A DNA stretch of 50,775 nucleotides, from positions 1 through 50,775 of IMG/VR virus record IMGVR_UViG_3300031823_000009. One strand, 5' to 3'. The position numbers were made by a program, and so were the translations under genes. Position 1 is the stretch's first letter. The number at the start of each line of letters is the position of its first letter. Source of the DNA: a virus. Of the stretch, positions 22,731 to 31,227 are shown one piece after another. The notes beneath the pieces were generated by a model. That model made no database searches. It was given only the letters and a program-made list of their open reading frames with translations, and was not told where the DNA came from.

Positions 22731-22737
22731 GCAATGA
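22591..22737 (+). CDS. Possible 48-aa protein overlapping the Wzy-like gene end
   Basis: A GTG at 22591 opens a frame (MFFALMAYMAASATIADMIS...EIFPWHRSIQQKAKQ) that ends in TGA overlapping the next ATG (ATGA at 22734). It begins hydrophobic and ends basic, and its end couples to the following gene as most genes here do. It overlaps the Wzy-like gene by 140 bases, so one of the two C-terminal readings could instead reflect a frameshift. Confidence 0.45.
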   Translation: MFFALMAYMAASATIADMISYRGMTRADWQFAAEIFPWHRSIQQKAKQ

Positions 22738-23123
22738 GCGGCGTCGATAGTGCCAATCAATTTCCTAACAGCTTCATGGCTAAGGCCGTGAAGCTGGGCG
22801 CGTCTCGATTCGTTTCTGACGACTATCCGAGTCGAATTCAGCTCGCTGAACAGAACAACGTCAGTATCGCCGTGGCAACTGGTTTGACCGTTCCGAGTGG
22901 CGCAACGTCGTCGCCAGGGACGACTGTGAACAACATACCGACATACGCGGTCATTACGGCAATCGGTGGGCCGCTGTATGCTACGTATGACGGCTCGACG
23001 CCCAGTTCTGTGAATTATGCTGTGGCGCTTGCTATGGGCGCGTCGCTGCCTGTGCAGGGCGAACAGGCGCTCGCGGCGGTCAAGGTTCAGGGAACGATAA
23101 TGTCAGTTAGTTATTGGAGCTAA
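22734..23123 (+). CDS. Hypothetical virion protein, 129 aa
   Basis: MSGVDSANQFPNSFMAKAVKLGASRFVSDD... is beta-rich with a Ser/Thr/Gly stretch (SGATSSPGTTVNNIPTYAV). No signal peptide or membrane span. Located in the fibre/surface cluster; probably structural. Confidence 0.65.
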   Translation: MSGVDSANQFPNSFMAKAVKLGASRFVSDDYPSRIQLAEQNNVSIAVATGLTVPSGATSSPGTTVNNIPTYAVITAIGGPLYATYDGSTPSSVNYAVALAMGASLPVQGEQALAAVKVQGTIMSVSYWS

Positions 23124-23127
23124 GTTA

Positions 23128-23382
23128 ATGATTGAGACGCTTGCTTTGTTCGGTATTGCTGTATTGAACGCTTTTACGGCGTACATGAGTTATCGGGCAC
23201 AGCATGAAAGTTACTTGTCACGTCTTTCGAATAGCAATACTGAAATCAACGTGCAGCGAATCGAAACTGCCACAAACAGTATGAAAGATGCACTAGTAGC
23301 ATCAACTGCCAAGGCTTCGCATTTTGAGGGCGAAATGAAAGGACGCGCCGACATGCGTAATGAACTGAGCCATACAGGTTAA
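23128..23382 (+). CDS. 84-aa protein with N-terminal membrane anchor
   Basis: ATG at 23128. Residues about 3-22 are hydrophobic (IETLALFGIAVLNAFTAYMS); the rest is a charged helix with coiled-coil character. The architecture fits an inner-membrane spanin or holin-like accessory, but the endolysin is 5 kb away. Confidence 0.65.
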   Translation: MIETLALFGIAVLNAFTAYMSYRAQHESYLSRLSNSNTEINVQRIETATNSMKDALVASTAKASHFEGEMKGRADMRNELSHTG

Positions 23383-23387
23383 TAGTT

Positions 23388-23468
23388 TTGGAACCGTTGT
23401 TAATTGTACTCGCGATTTCGGTTTGCGTTATTATTTTAGGAGTTTTGTTGATCGTTTTTGACAAGTAA
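23388..23468 (+). CDS. Possible 26-aa membrane peptide
   Basis: A TTG at 23388 opens MEPLLIVLAISVCVIILGVL, followed by LIVFDK and a stop: a single hydrophobic helix with one basic residue at the end. Start codon is weak. The gap it fills (23383-23501) otherwise holds nothing. Confidence 0.4.
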   Translation: MEPLLIVLAISVCVIILGVLLIVFDK

Positions 23469-23501
23469 AGTACAGAACGACAAACGCAGGAGCAAAAGAC
23501 T

Positions 23502-23978
23502 ATGACCCTAAAGACGGACCTTGAGCAAACGGTTGCCAAGTTGACAGAACTGGAAACTGCGGCTCGAACATTGAAAAACCAGAATTTTGCTGATATCGTG
23601 CTGTCGGCGCGCGGGCGACTGTCACAGCTCACTGAGCATCCGGATATCGATACGGTGCAGCGGCATTTGAGCGGCGAGCTTGAACAGAGCGGTGGGCGCC
23701 TGAAAGAACTGCTCGATCGCGCTCACGACAGCTTGAAAGAGGCGCGAGAGGCTGTTGACCACGCTCCTAAGACCGAACCCGATAAGACGCCAATTCCTGT
23801 TTTTGAACCGCCGCAAGTTTCCGCGAGTGGCCTACCAGATGGGCATTTGCATCGCAACGCGGCCGGGAAGTTGTTCGAAGTTCATAACGGGACGTGGATT
23901 CCTGCAGAAATTGAAAAGACGTCGTCTCCGTATCCGAATACAGAGGTGAAACATGGGAACACGGTTCTGCGGCCATAA
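23502..23978 (+). CDS. 158-aa coiled-coil protein
   Basis: MTLKTDLEQTVAKLTELETA... forms a long helix with heptads to about residue 90, then a Pro-rich linker and a short globular end (GLPDGHLHRNAAGKLFEVHN). Probably a structural or assembly factor. The end overlaps the next frame by 26 bases. Confidence 0.68.
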   Translation: MTLKTDLEQTVAKLTELETAARTLKNQNFADIVLSARGRLSQLTEHPDIDTVQRHLSGELEQSGGRLKELLDRAHDSLKEAREAVDHAPKTEPDKTPIPVFEPPQVSASGLPDGHLHRNAAGKLFEVHNGTWIPAEIEKTSSPYPNTEVKHGNTVLRP

Positions 23979-24285
23979 AACGGGGTTCAACCCCACTGGT
24001 GAGAACGACATCATGCCGAACTTCATGGGCGCTCCTGCCACCAAGTTCGGTGGCCGGCCGGCGGTGCCTGCGGGGCTGCTCAAACGCTTTCCTGGAGCTA
24101 CGGCCGATATCAGTTCGGGCAACAGGCGCTTGGCAAAATCGAAGCACGGGGACGGCGGTGGCGATGGTGTTACGTACCGTGGCTCCACTGCATTCGGCAA
24201 TCGCGAGGGTGGCATGCGATCAGGACGCAAGCCCGGCGGCATGGACGGCAAGCGTTCGCGCAGCATGGCTGACAATAAGAAGTAG
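23953..24285 (+). CDS. Basic Gly-rich protein, up to 110 aa
   Basis: Two starts are possible: ATG at 23953, overlapping the previous gene, or ATG at 24013 (MPNFMGAPATKFGGRPAVPA). The sequence is rich in Gly, Arg and Lys (GMRSGRKPGGMDGKRSRSMA), as in small nucleic-acid-binding virion proteins. Function unknown. Confidence 0.6.
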   Translation: MGTRFCGHKTGFNPTGENDIMPNFMGAPATKFGGRPAVPAGLLKRFPGATADISSGNRRLAKSKHGDGGGDGVTYRGSTAFGNREGGMRSGRKPGGMDGKRSRSMADNKK

Positions 24286-24306
24286 GGCAAGAAGTAGGGC
24301 CCGGTC

Positions 24307-24453
24307 ATGCCGAGGCGGTACGAGGCCATTAAGCGCGAGCTGCGTAAAGGGCATCCCAGCATGTCTGAGGCGATGGTGAAAAAGCACGCGGCGATGATTT
24401 TCAACGGCACGCGCAAGCGTGGCCAGAAGCCGGTCACGCGCAAATCGAAGTAG
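24307..24453 (+). CDS. 48-aa basic phage protein
   Basis: Read directly: ATG at 24307, TAG at 24451. MPRRYEAIKRELRKGHPSMS... followed by EAMVKKHAAMIFNGTRKRGQ is the style of a widespread tiny phage protein with an N-terminal MPxRYxAI and a KxHAA.IFN helix. Likely DNA-binding. No ribosome site stands out, but the frame is flanked by genes on both sides. Confidence 0.62.
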   Translation: MPRRYEAIKRELRKGHPSMSEAMVKKHAAMIFNGTRKRGQKPVTRKSK

Positions 24454-24459
24454 GCCAGG

Positions 24460-24891
24460 ATGTTCTACAGGCCCGGCGGCAACAATAAAGCGATCAATCG
24501 CCAGTATGATTGCGTGTACGGCGACGCCATCGGCCTTACTACGGGCTGGTTGCCTGTCAACAAAGGGGATACAATCGCCGTCAACATCGCTCGTGCGTCC
24601 ATCGCTTTCAGTTCCGCGGCGTCGAGTGTCGTTACTATGTCGCCGATCGCGCCGGAAGCAACGTTGCTGATGGAAATGCGCATGTTTGGCGTTGATCAGA
24701 GTTCGCAAAATCCAAATGCGGGCATGTGGCCTGTGGACCAGTGGCAGAACATGGTAGTTGCTACGTCACGGAGGGCGCATCGATCAGGTTGGATGCGACT
24801 GCGCATTTTGAATATAAATAACGGGGACGGAACCGGCGTCAACATGGCAATGCAGATTTCGCGTACGGGTGACGTAGGAGCGCAAACGTGA
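24460..24891 (+). CDS. Hypothetical virion protein, 143 aa
   Basis: MFYRPGGNNKAINRQYDCVYGD... is beta-rich without signal peptide. Placed directly before a pair of tandem paralogues; probably part of the tail-fibre or appendage set. Confidence 0.62.
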   Translation: MFYRPGGNNKAINRQYDCVYGDAIGLTTGWLPVNKGDTIAVNIARASIAFSSAASSVVTMSPIAPEATLLMEMRMFGVDQSSQNPNAGMWPVDQWQNMVVATSRRAHRSGWMRLRILNINNGDGTGVNMAMQISRTGDVGAQT

Positions 24892-24895
24892 TGCT

Positions 24896-25528
24896 ATGGG
24901 CGGCATAGACAACGGCTCAATTCAGAGCGGCGTCTTTTTTCAAGCCAAGCAATTTGGATCGCTTTTGCGTGGTAGTGGACCGCCCGTATCACAGGCTGGC
25001 ATTCTGGGCGATCTGTACGTAGATGTGCAGACGTGGAACTTGTACAGCAAGCGGTCATCCGACATAGCTAGTGACGTTGATCCGTGGGGACATTATATAT
25101 TTGTCGTGCCGTCTACGTATCAACTACAATTGAAATGGTTCAGCACTTCGGCACCCGATGATAGTGTTGGCGTGATTGGCGATTATTGTTTAGCATGGGC
25201 TGGTTTCGGAAATTACGGTTTACAGCCATCGATTTACGGACCGAAAGGTGCCAATAATACATGGCCAGAAAATGGCAACGGTCCAAGCACGTTAATAGTC
25301 ATAGGTGGCGTGTTTCCACTTGGATTATCTGGCGAGGGTACGCAAACCGCGTACAGCACATCAACTCAGTTGATCACCGCAGGGCTCGTAGACGAGTACG
25401 TAGCGGCCATTCCGGTTGCGAATGTAGTTGGTACTCTTATCGGTCAGTTCGGTTTGCAACAGCAACCAACGCCGGTTGCCGTTACACTTAACACGCTGTA
25501 CACTGTTGAAGATAGCCATGCCATATAA
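24896..25528 (+). CDS. Tail appendage protein, 210 aa (paralogue A)
   Basis: MGGIDNGSIQSGVFFQAKQF... and NLYSKRSSD..DPWGHYIF are closely repeated in the protein at 25726. Relative to that paralogue it has an insertion of about 60 residues (GPSTLIVIGGVFPLGLSGEG to QQQPTP) before the shared VTLNTLYTVEDSHAI end. These short beta-rich proteins accompany fibre genes in podovirus-like phages. Confidence 0.7.
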   Translation: MGGIDNGSIQSGVFFQAKQFGSLLRGSGPPVSQAGILGDLYVDVQTWNLYSKRSSDIASDVDPWGHYIFVVPSTYQLQLKWFSTSAPDDSVGVIGDYCLAWAGFGNYGLQPSIYGPKGANNTWPENGNGPSTLIVIGGVFPLGLSGEGTQTAYSTSTQLITAGLVDEYVAAIPVANVVGTLIGQFGLQQQPTPVAVTLNTLYTVEDSHAI

Positions 25529-25739
25529 GTACGATCATACTGCAGACAATGCCGCAACGCAAGCTAGATTTGAATGTGACATGCCGGACATTATGAGTCG
25601 TCTCTTGTCGGGAGTGAGTAGTGCAGCCGGGTGTGGTGTACATTTTCTGCAAGTACGCGACGACGGCATTCTGATTTCGCGCGGAACCGCTGAATTCATC
25701 ATGCGAAATTTCACAAAGGCAAGTCATGAGCGGATTTGA
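25518..25739 (+). CDS. Hypothetical 73-aa protein between the paralogues
   Basis: ATG at 25518 lies in the last codons of paralogue A and the stop lies just inside paralogue B. MPYKYDHTADNAATQARFEC... is helical then beta. Tight overlaps support a gene; function unknown. Confidence 0.55.
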   Translation: MPYKYDHTADNAATQARFECDMPDIMSRLLSGVSSAAGCGVHFLQVRDDGILISRGTAEFIMRNFTKASHERI

Positions 25740-26166
25740 TAACGGTACGATGCAGAGCGGCGTCTACTTTCAAGCGAAGCAGTTTGGAAGTATCTTGCGT
25801 GGTAATGGACCGCCCGTACCGCAAGCCGGCGTTGTTGGCGATCTGTACATAGACGTTGCAGCGTGGAATCTGTATAGCAAGAGATCAACAGACAGTGGCG
25901 GGGATGTTGACCCATGGGGGCATTATTTGTTCGCCGTGCCGATTACTTACCAGCCGGCTTTGAAGTGGTTTGGTACTGCAGCGCCAACCAGCGATATCGG
26001 CGTGAACAATGATTACTATCTGCTATGGGCCGGGTTTGGGAACTATGGACTTAATCCCGTGTCCATATATGGACCAAAAGCTGCAGGTGTGTGGCCAAAT
26101 ACGTCAAATCCAGTTACCGTTACGCTTAACTCGCTGTACACGGCTGAAGATAGCCACAGCGTATAA
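25726..26166 (+). CDS. Tail appendage protein, 146 aa (paralogue B)
   Basis: MSGFDNGTMQSGVYFQAKQF aligns with the start of paralogue A, and the match continues over most of the length (GDLYIDVAAWNLYSKRS, DPWGHYLF, VTLNSLYTAEDSHSV). It lacks the insertion of about 60 residues. A tandem gene duplication with later change, possibly giving two adhesin variants. Confidence 0.7.
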   Translation: MSGFDNGTMQSGVYFQAKQFGSILRGNGPPVPQAGVVGDLYIDVAAWNLYSKRSTDSGGDVDPWGHYLFAVPITYQPALKWFGTAAPTSDIGVNNDYYLLWAGFGNYGLNPVSIYGPKAAGVWPNTSNPVTVTLNSLYTAEDSHSV

Positions 26167-26175
26167 AGGCACGCT

Positions 26176-26802
26176 ATGTCCTACAATTCGCTGACTGACT
26201 TTATAGCGTTGCTTCGTAGTACGGGTGGCGGCGTCCGTACGGAACAGATGCCGGGCCTTGATTTTGTCGTGGCTGCTTTAGGCCGTGCTGGTTTCATAAC
26301 TCTGGCAGTTCAAGCTACTGCACCAATATCTAACCAAGCTGCAACGGCCTGGTTTCAGCCTGCGTCACCATCGTGGAGTGCTGAGGGTATTCTGTATTTG
26401 TGGAATCCCGCAGTTTCGGCGTATCAGCCCGCCACGCCGGCTTTATGGGAACAGTATTTTTTACCGCTCATATCTGGTTATGCATTCCAAAGTATAAACG
26501 GAACGGGACAGGCTATCGTCGCCGGCACGTCGCTGGCGGCTGTACAGCGCGCCGCGCCCGCTACCACAGCGATTACGCTTCCGACGCTTGCCAATCAATT
26601 CGCCAGTGGAAAGAAACTGCAAATTGTGGATTTTTCTACGGCTGTCACGAATCATGTTATTACATTGAGCGTGCCTGAAATAGTTTCGTCACCAACTATT
26701 ATGGGGCAAGCGACGCTGCAAATGCTTTCCACGGCTGTACAGCTTGCAGGAGTCATGCTACAGCCATCCCCTGATCTCAATGCGTGGGTAATAGCACCAT
26801 GA
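26176..26802 (+). CDS. Tail fibre-associated protein, 208 aa
   Basis: MSYNSLTDFIALLRSTGGGV... contains phage-fibre-style repeats (SINGTGQAIVAGTSLAAVQR; TAITLPTLANQFASGKKLQI). The stop overlaps the next ATG (ATGA). Likely a structural partner of the following signal-bearing fibre protein. Confidence 0.68.
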   Translation: MSYNSLTDFIALLRSTGGGVRTEQMPGLDFVVAALGRAGFITLAVQATAPISNQAATAWFQPASPSWSAEGILYLWNPAVSAYQPATPALWEQYFLPLISGYAFQSINGTGQAIVAGTSLAAVQRAAPATTAITLPTLANQFASGKKLQIVDFSTAVTNHVITLSVPEIVSSPTIMGQATLQMLSTAVQLAGVMLQPSPDLNAWVIAP

Positions 26803-28025
26803 AGATGCTCCGCTCAGTTCTTGCCGTTTTCGCATGTTTCGTTGCAATTCCAGCATTCGCGCAGTGGCAAACACCGAATCATTCCACTCCTGTCGGTCGT
26901 GGCGTCGGCGTCATTGGTTTTGGCAGTGTTGGACCGTGCAATTCTGGCGTGCCTATTCTTGGTGCCGGGGGTTCTGCCGATCCGGCGTGTAATCCGCTTC
27001 CTTTAGGTGGTTCGGGCGTTACGGGGAATCTACCTGTTGCCAATCTTAATTCCGGCACCAACGCGTCCGCCACGACTTTTTGGCGTGGTGACGGTACGTG
27101 GTCGCCCCTCAATTTTGGCATTCCTGCTAATTTGCAGCTTAACGCCAGTGTCGCAACGAACAATTTGACGGTTGCCATTAAGGGAAGCAACGGTGCCGAT
27201 CCGTCGGCATCTAATCCGGTGCTGATTCCGTTCCGGGATCCAATTATTGCGAATGGCGATCCAATAATCCGTTCGCTTCAAGCACCGCTCAGTATTTCAG
27301 CCACTTCAGGCTTTGCAGTAGGGTGCAACAATGCCCAAATGTGCCGGTTGTGGGTTGCGGCAATCGACAATGCCGGTACTGTGGCTCTGTGTTTGTATAA
27401 CGCGCGTTCCGCGCCGGCTGGGGCGTTTGCCAGTTTGATTCCTCTTAACGAGAGCAACGTTGCTACGTCTTTCGCGGGATCGGGAGGCGGCGCTAATGCA
27501 CAAGTACTGTACTGTACGTCTGTATCCGTCACAAGCAAGTCGATTAAGGTGCTTGGATACATAGACATACAAGAGGCCACTGCAGGGACTTGGGCCACAG
27601 GTCCGACTACTGTGCAATTGTCGGGTCCTGGCATTCCTATAGCTGGTCAAACGGTTCAAGAAATAGGGATGAACACTGCCGTAACGCAGCTTGTTACATC
27701 GGCTACGCCTGCCACCAGCAACATGACGTTGAGTTTAACTCCTTTCAGTGCGGCTGACATAGTTTCGTGTTCGGCGTCCACATGGGATTCTCCTACGGGG
27801 GCTGGAGGTGAGTTAATAGTGCAGATTTATCGAGGGGCTACAGCTTTAGCTCAATCCATAACAACAGGTCCGGCTAATAGCAATGCAGCCATTGCAATTG
27901 GGCCGGTGTTTGACGTACCAAATTCCGCTTCTTCGCTGACCTATGCGCTGTTTGTCGCTGCGCCAGGAGCCGCGACCGTCACGGTCGAAACCGGCATGAT
28001 TGCCTGTCGAGAGTTGCAGGGATGA
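26799..28025 (+). CDS. Fibre-like protein with Sec signal peptide, 408 aa
   Basis: ATG at 26799 gives MKMLRSVLAVFACFVAIPAFA|Q, a clear signal peptide. The mature N-terminus contains LPVANLNSGTNASATTFWRG, the hallmark linker of phage tail-fibre proteins, followed by beta-rich domains. A fibre protein with an export signal is odd because virion fibres assemble in the cytoplasm. It could be displayed on the cell surface, or the helix could be an unusual virion anchor. Confidence 0.75.
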   Translation: MKMLRSVLAVFACFVAIPAFAQWQTPNHSTPVGRGVGVIGFGSVGPCNSGVPILGAGGSADPACNPLPLGGSGVTGNLPVANLNSGTNASATTFWRGDGTWSPLNFGIPANLQLNASVATNNLTVAIKGSNGADPSASNPVLIPFRDPIIANGDPIIRSLQAPLSISATSGFAVGCNNAQMCRLWVAAIDNAGTVALCLYNARSAPAGAFASLIPLNESNVATSFAGSGGGANAQVLYCTSVSVTSKSIKVLGYIDIQEATAGTWATGPTTVQLSGPGIPIAGQTVQEIGMNTAVTQLVTSATPATSNMTLSLTPFSAADIVSCSASTWDSPTGAGGELIVQIYRGATALAQSITTGPANSNAAIAIGPVFDVPNSASSLTYALFVAAPGAATVTVETGMIACRELQG

Positions 28026-29053
28026 CCGTTCCGTCTTTTAGTTTGCTGGCACCACATTACGCCAAACTGTGGACGGAGCTTGTTCCGTCGCCGGCTCACA
28101 TGCCGGAACTCACTAAGATTTGCAATGGCCTCATCGCGCATAAGGCAACCTATCAGCAAGTTGCGCAGACTGTGTGGGGCGACCCAAAATTCTGGTGGTA
28201 CGTTGCCGTCAACGATCAGATGGAAGGCGGTGGTGGCGCGTGCACTTTTCTTGGTAATGGGCAGCCACTTAATCGCGTCACGACGGAGGTTCCGGTTGGA
28301 CTTGGTCCGTTCGCTAGCTTTTTGGCTGGCGCTATCGCTGCATTGCGGGGCGTTTCAGCGCCGACATCGATTGAGCGTGCAGCATTTGATTGGGAAGCAT
28401 TTAATGGTTGGGGTTACCTCAATAAGCCGATTGAAAATCCTTATCTTGCATCGGATTCGAATGAGTATACTAAAGGTAAATACATTGCTGATCACGTTTA
28501 CAGTGCAAGTGCGGTTAGCGGGCAACCTGGCGCGCTGACGATTTTGAAGGTTCTCGTGGGGCTCGATCCGACGATCAAGATTCCATTGGAAACACAACCG
28601 GAGGTTCCTGTGGCCGAAACTTCAACTGCAGCATCCCAGATCGATATGAACGCTTTGGCCACGCTCGTCGCGGCTCAGCTCCGGGCTCAATCAGCCTCAG
28701 CGCCGCTGACGCCGATGGTTGTTCAAGGCGTGAACATGTCGGGCATTACGCTTGCCTCGACTGTCGCCCATGTGAACGCTTTCATGCCGATTATCGGAAC
28801 GTTGCTCGGGTTCATGCCGCCGCCCTGGAATGCGGCGGGCCCGATCGTGTTGCTCGCGCAACGCGGAATCAGCGCCGCGGTGGATGTGACCAGTGCAATT
28901 CAGACCAACCCGGCTACGGTTGGAACCGTGCTCAATAGCCACATGGACGTGATTGGCGCGCTGGCGGTTCAGTTGGAGAAGCAGTTCCCGAATATCAAGC
29001 CGTGGGTTGATGCCATCAGCGGTATCGCTGCGGCAAAAACTACAACCAATTGA
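28022..29053 (+). CDS. Endolysin (lysozyme-like muramidase family), 343 aa
   Basis: The N-terminal 190 residues match the phage lysozyme-family protein with HYAKLW, TYQQVAQTVWGDPKFWWYVA, GNGQPLNRVTTEVPVG, ERAAFDWEAFNGWGYL, NPYLASDSNEYTKGKYIADH and a C-terminal ALTILKVL. It should degrade peptidoglycan at lysis. A Pro-rich hinge leads to about 140 extra residues with a hydrophobic stretch (VNAFMPIIGTLLGFMPPPWN) that may tether it to the membrane. Coupled by ATGA to the fibre-like gene and followed by the holin. Confidence 0.82.
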   Translation: MTVPSFSLLAPHYAKLWTELVPSPAHMPELTKICNGLIAHKATYQQVAQTVWGDPKFWWYVAVNDQMEGGGGACTFLGNGQPLNRVTTEVPVGLGPFASFLAGAIAALRGVSAPTSIERAAFDWEAFNGWGYLNKPIENPYLASDSNEYTKGKYIADHVYSASAVSGQPGALTILKVLVGLDPTIKIPLETQPEVPVAETSTAASQIDMNALATLVAAQLRAQSASAPLTPMVVQGVNMSGITLASTVAHVNAFMPIIGTLLGFMPPPWNAAGPIVLLAQRGISAAVDVTSAIQTNPATVGTVLNSHMDVIGALAVQLEKQFPNIKPWVDAISGIAAAKTTTN

Positions 29054-29066
29054 AAGGATGAGTTCC

Positions 29067-29441
29067 ATGGATGACGCCACCACAAGCTTTTTGGAAACCG
29101 TGATTGCCGGACAGGCCCGCCACATCCTTACAGGCGTCGCTGGCGGCCTGGTCGCCCATGGTGCCCTCACAGCAGATCAAAGCAATTCGTTCGTCCAGAT
29201 TGGCGTCGGCCTCGTGCTGTATGGCGTTGGAGCCGGATGGTCATGGTGGCAGAAAAACGGCCAAGCACTCGTTAAGGCACGGTTCGACAAACTTAGGCAT
29301 CGCGTCGCCGCCATTCCAATCGTAACAGCGACTACGCCGACGATTGCGGTCAACTCGGCTATTATTAAAGCAAAGGAAATGGCGGTAGTAGATACGACCG
29401 CGAATCCGGTTCTTCCCGTGACGGGAGATCAGCGATTATGA
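29067..29441 (+). CDS. Holin-like membrane protein (Pam3-gp28-like), 124 aa
   Basis: ATG at 29067 behind AAGGATGAG. GQARHILTGVAGGLVAHGAL and FVQIGVGLVLYGVGAGWSWW form two hydrophobic spans typical of the Pam3-gp28 putative holin family. Next to the endolysin; likely sets lysis timing. Confidence 0.8.
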   Translation: MDDATTSFLETVIAGQARHILTGVAGGLVAHGALTADQSNSFVQIGVGLVLYGVGAGWSWWQKNGQALVKARFDKLRHRVAAIPIVTATTPTIAVNSAIIKAKEMAVVDTTANPVLPVTGDQRL

Positions 29442-29683
29442 CTATGCCGGATCGCAAGTTCCCGTGGATTTGGACTGCATTCCTTCTCGCGTTCGTCATC
29501 GGCTTTGCCGTGATCGAAGGATGGGCGCTTGCGACTGGCGGCACGACTTTGTCGCGATACACCTACGAGCTTTCGAAAGATTGGCCCGTCTTGCCATGGC
29601 TGCTTGGCAACGTCACGGGAGGGCTTGCAGTGCATTTTTGGTGGCATTGGACTATTCCTGGAGAAGCGGGCGACGGAGGTTAA
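29438..29683 (+). CDS. Second lysis-cassette membrane protein, 81 aa
   Basis: ATG at 29438 overlaps the holin stop. MTMPDRKFPWIWTAFLLAFV has one clear span and a second weaker one (LLGNVTGGLAVHFWWHW). Common companion of Pam3-gp28-type holins; antiholin or holin partner inferred from position. Confidence 0.72.
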   Translation: MTMPDRKFPWIWTAFLLAFVIGFAVIEGWALATGGTTLSRYTYELSKDWPVLPWLLGNVTGGLAVHFWWHWTIPGEAGDGG

Positions 29684-29688
29684 TATTT

Positions 29689-31227
29689 GTGTCCGTTCCA
29701 TGGGAGCGGCCTGTTCGGCTGAGTAAAGAGAGCGTACGGGACGCTCTTCTTTTAAATTTCGATAGATATCGTGAGACATTTTTGCGTGTCCGCCCTCCTA
29801 TAGGCGGCGAGCGCATTCCTTTTATTTTGAACAGCATGCAGCGCGTTCTGCATGCTGGCATTGAGAAGGAACGTGCTAAGTTCGGCATGGTGCGCGCCCT
29901 GGTTCCTAAGGCCCGGCGGATGGGCGTCAGTATGTACATAGGCGGCCGTTTTTTCCACCGTACTGCAACGCAGACAGGCAGACGTGCGCAAGTTGTTGCA
30001 CATCGATCTGACAGCGCTACGAATTTGCATCGGGAAATTAAGGAATTCTACAATGGGCTTCCTGCGTGTGCACGTCCACATTTAGGTGCATCAAACGCAC
30101 GCGAACTGATTTTTGACGTACTTAAATCACTGTACAAAGTCGCATCGGCAGAAGGTGGTGATATTGGCCGTTCCGATGATTTTCACTTGCTGCATCTGTC
30201 GGAGGCTGCGTTTTTTGATAATACGGAGGACTTGTCGTCCGGTTTGCTGCAAACCGTACAGAACCTTGCAGATACGGAAATTATTGTTGAGAGCACGGGT
30301 AATGGCCAATCAGGCATGTTCTACAGCATGTGTCAGGAAGCGCACATTGCACGGAATGAAGGGCCGTGGCGACTGTACTTCTTACCGTGGCCGTTAATGC
30401 CTGAATATCGTATAGCGGTTCCCGCTAATTGGAAAGCTCCGAAAGAATTCGAGGACTACGCTAAATTTCATGCGCTTGATCAGGAACAGACATACTGGTT
30501 CTGGCTAGAGAACTACACTATTACTACAATGAATGGCGGTCACCCTGGAAGCATTCACAGACTAACGAGACAGGAATATCCGGCTACGTACGATGAATGT
30601 TTTATGGCAGATAGTACGCTGGACTTTTTTTCGGCGTCTACTGTTCAAGCTGCCATGATGCGCAAGCCGAGTCCATCAACTGGAGCGCTTAAGCTTCTCT
30701 GTATTGATCCGGCCGGTGATGGGCAGGACAAACCTTTCGTGTGTGACCGACAAGGTTCTGCGATCGGCGCTCGGGTTTGGGGAGAGTTGGCTAATAGGGA
30801 TTACAATGTGCAAGCAGATTGGCTTGTACAGACCTTTGAACGCTTCGGCATGGACGCAATTCTCGTGGATATCACCGGGACCGGCAAGGGGCTCGCGGAT
30901 GCGTTGCGGCTTCGTATGCGGCGGTTTGGAGTGGAAAAAGTGATAGCAGTGAATTTTGCTTGGGGTGCTCTTAACGGTACGCTGTACGGCAATAGACGTG
31001 CGGAGTTGCATGATAAATTTCAGCGATGGTTGCAAAGCGATGTGTCGATGCCGAATGACGAACAATTGCAAAAAGAAGCGGCGGCGTACAAATGGGGCCA
31101 AGGCGGTTGCCGACGTGATGAGAAAGCACGACTGTTCATGACGCCGAAAGAGAAAATCCGTGCGGAGATCGGCCGATCGCCTGATCGGCTTGATGCTTGC
31201 GTCGTTTCAATGGCTATGGAGGGTTGA
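29689..31227 (+). CDS. terL: Terminase large subunit, 512 aa
   Basis: DNA-packaging motor ATPase/nuclease. The GTG at 29689 is chosen for GGAGG nine nt upstream; the longer frame from 29464 merely overlaps the previous gene. The ATPase has a deviant Walker A-like PKARRMGVSMYIGGRF and a Walker B/coupling motif LLHLSEAAFF, with ESTGNGQSGMFY as motif III. The RNase H-like nuclease half begins LLCIDPAGDGQDK and includes AILVDITGTGKGLADAL. The N-terminus MSVPWERPVRLSKES carries a PWE. It is separated from the portal by the oppositely oriented structural block. Confidence 0.9.
   Translation: MSVPWERPVRLSKESVRDALLLNFDRYRETFLRVRPPIGGERIPFILNSMQRVLHAGIEKERAKFGMVRALVPKARRMGVSMYIGGRFFHRTATQTGRRAQVVAHRSDSATNLHREIKEFYNGLPACARPHLGASNARELIFDVLKSLYKVASAEGGDIGRSDDFHLLHLSEAAFFDNTEDLSSGLLQTVQNLADTEIIVESTGNGQSGMFYSMCQEAHIARNEGPWRLYFLPWPLMPEYRIAVPANWKAPKEFEDYAKFHALDQEQTYWFWLENYTITTMNGGHPGSIHRLTRQEYPATYDECFMADSTLDFFSASTVQAAMMRKPSPSTGALKLLCIDPAGDGQDKPFVCDRQGSAIGARVWGELANRDYNVQADWLVQTFERFGMDAILVDITGTGKGLADALRLRMRRFGVEKVIAVNFAWGALNGTLYGNRRAELHDKFQRWLQSDVSMPNDEQLQKEAAAYKWGQGGCRRDEKARLFMTPKEKIRAEIGRSPDRLDACVVSMAMEG

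Noticed and set aside
29464-29688. N-terminal extension of the terminase frame
   Set aside because: Overlaps the coding sequence of the 81-aa membrane protein in another frame; a GTG with GGAGG at 29689 is a better start.
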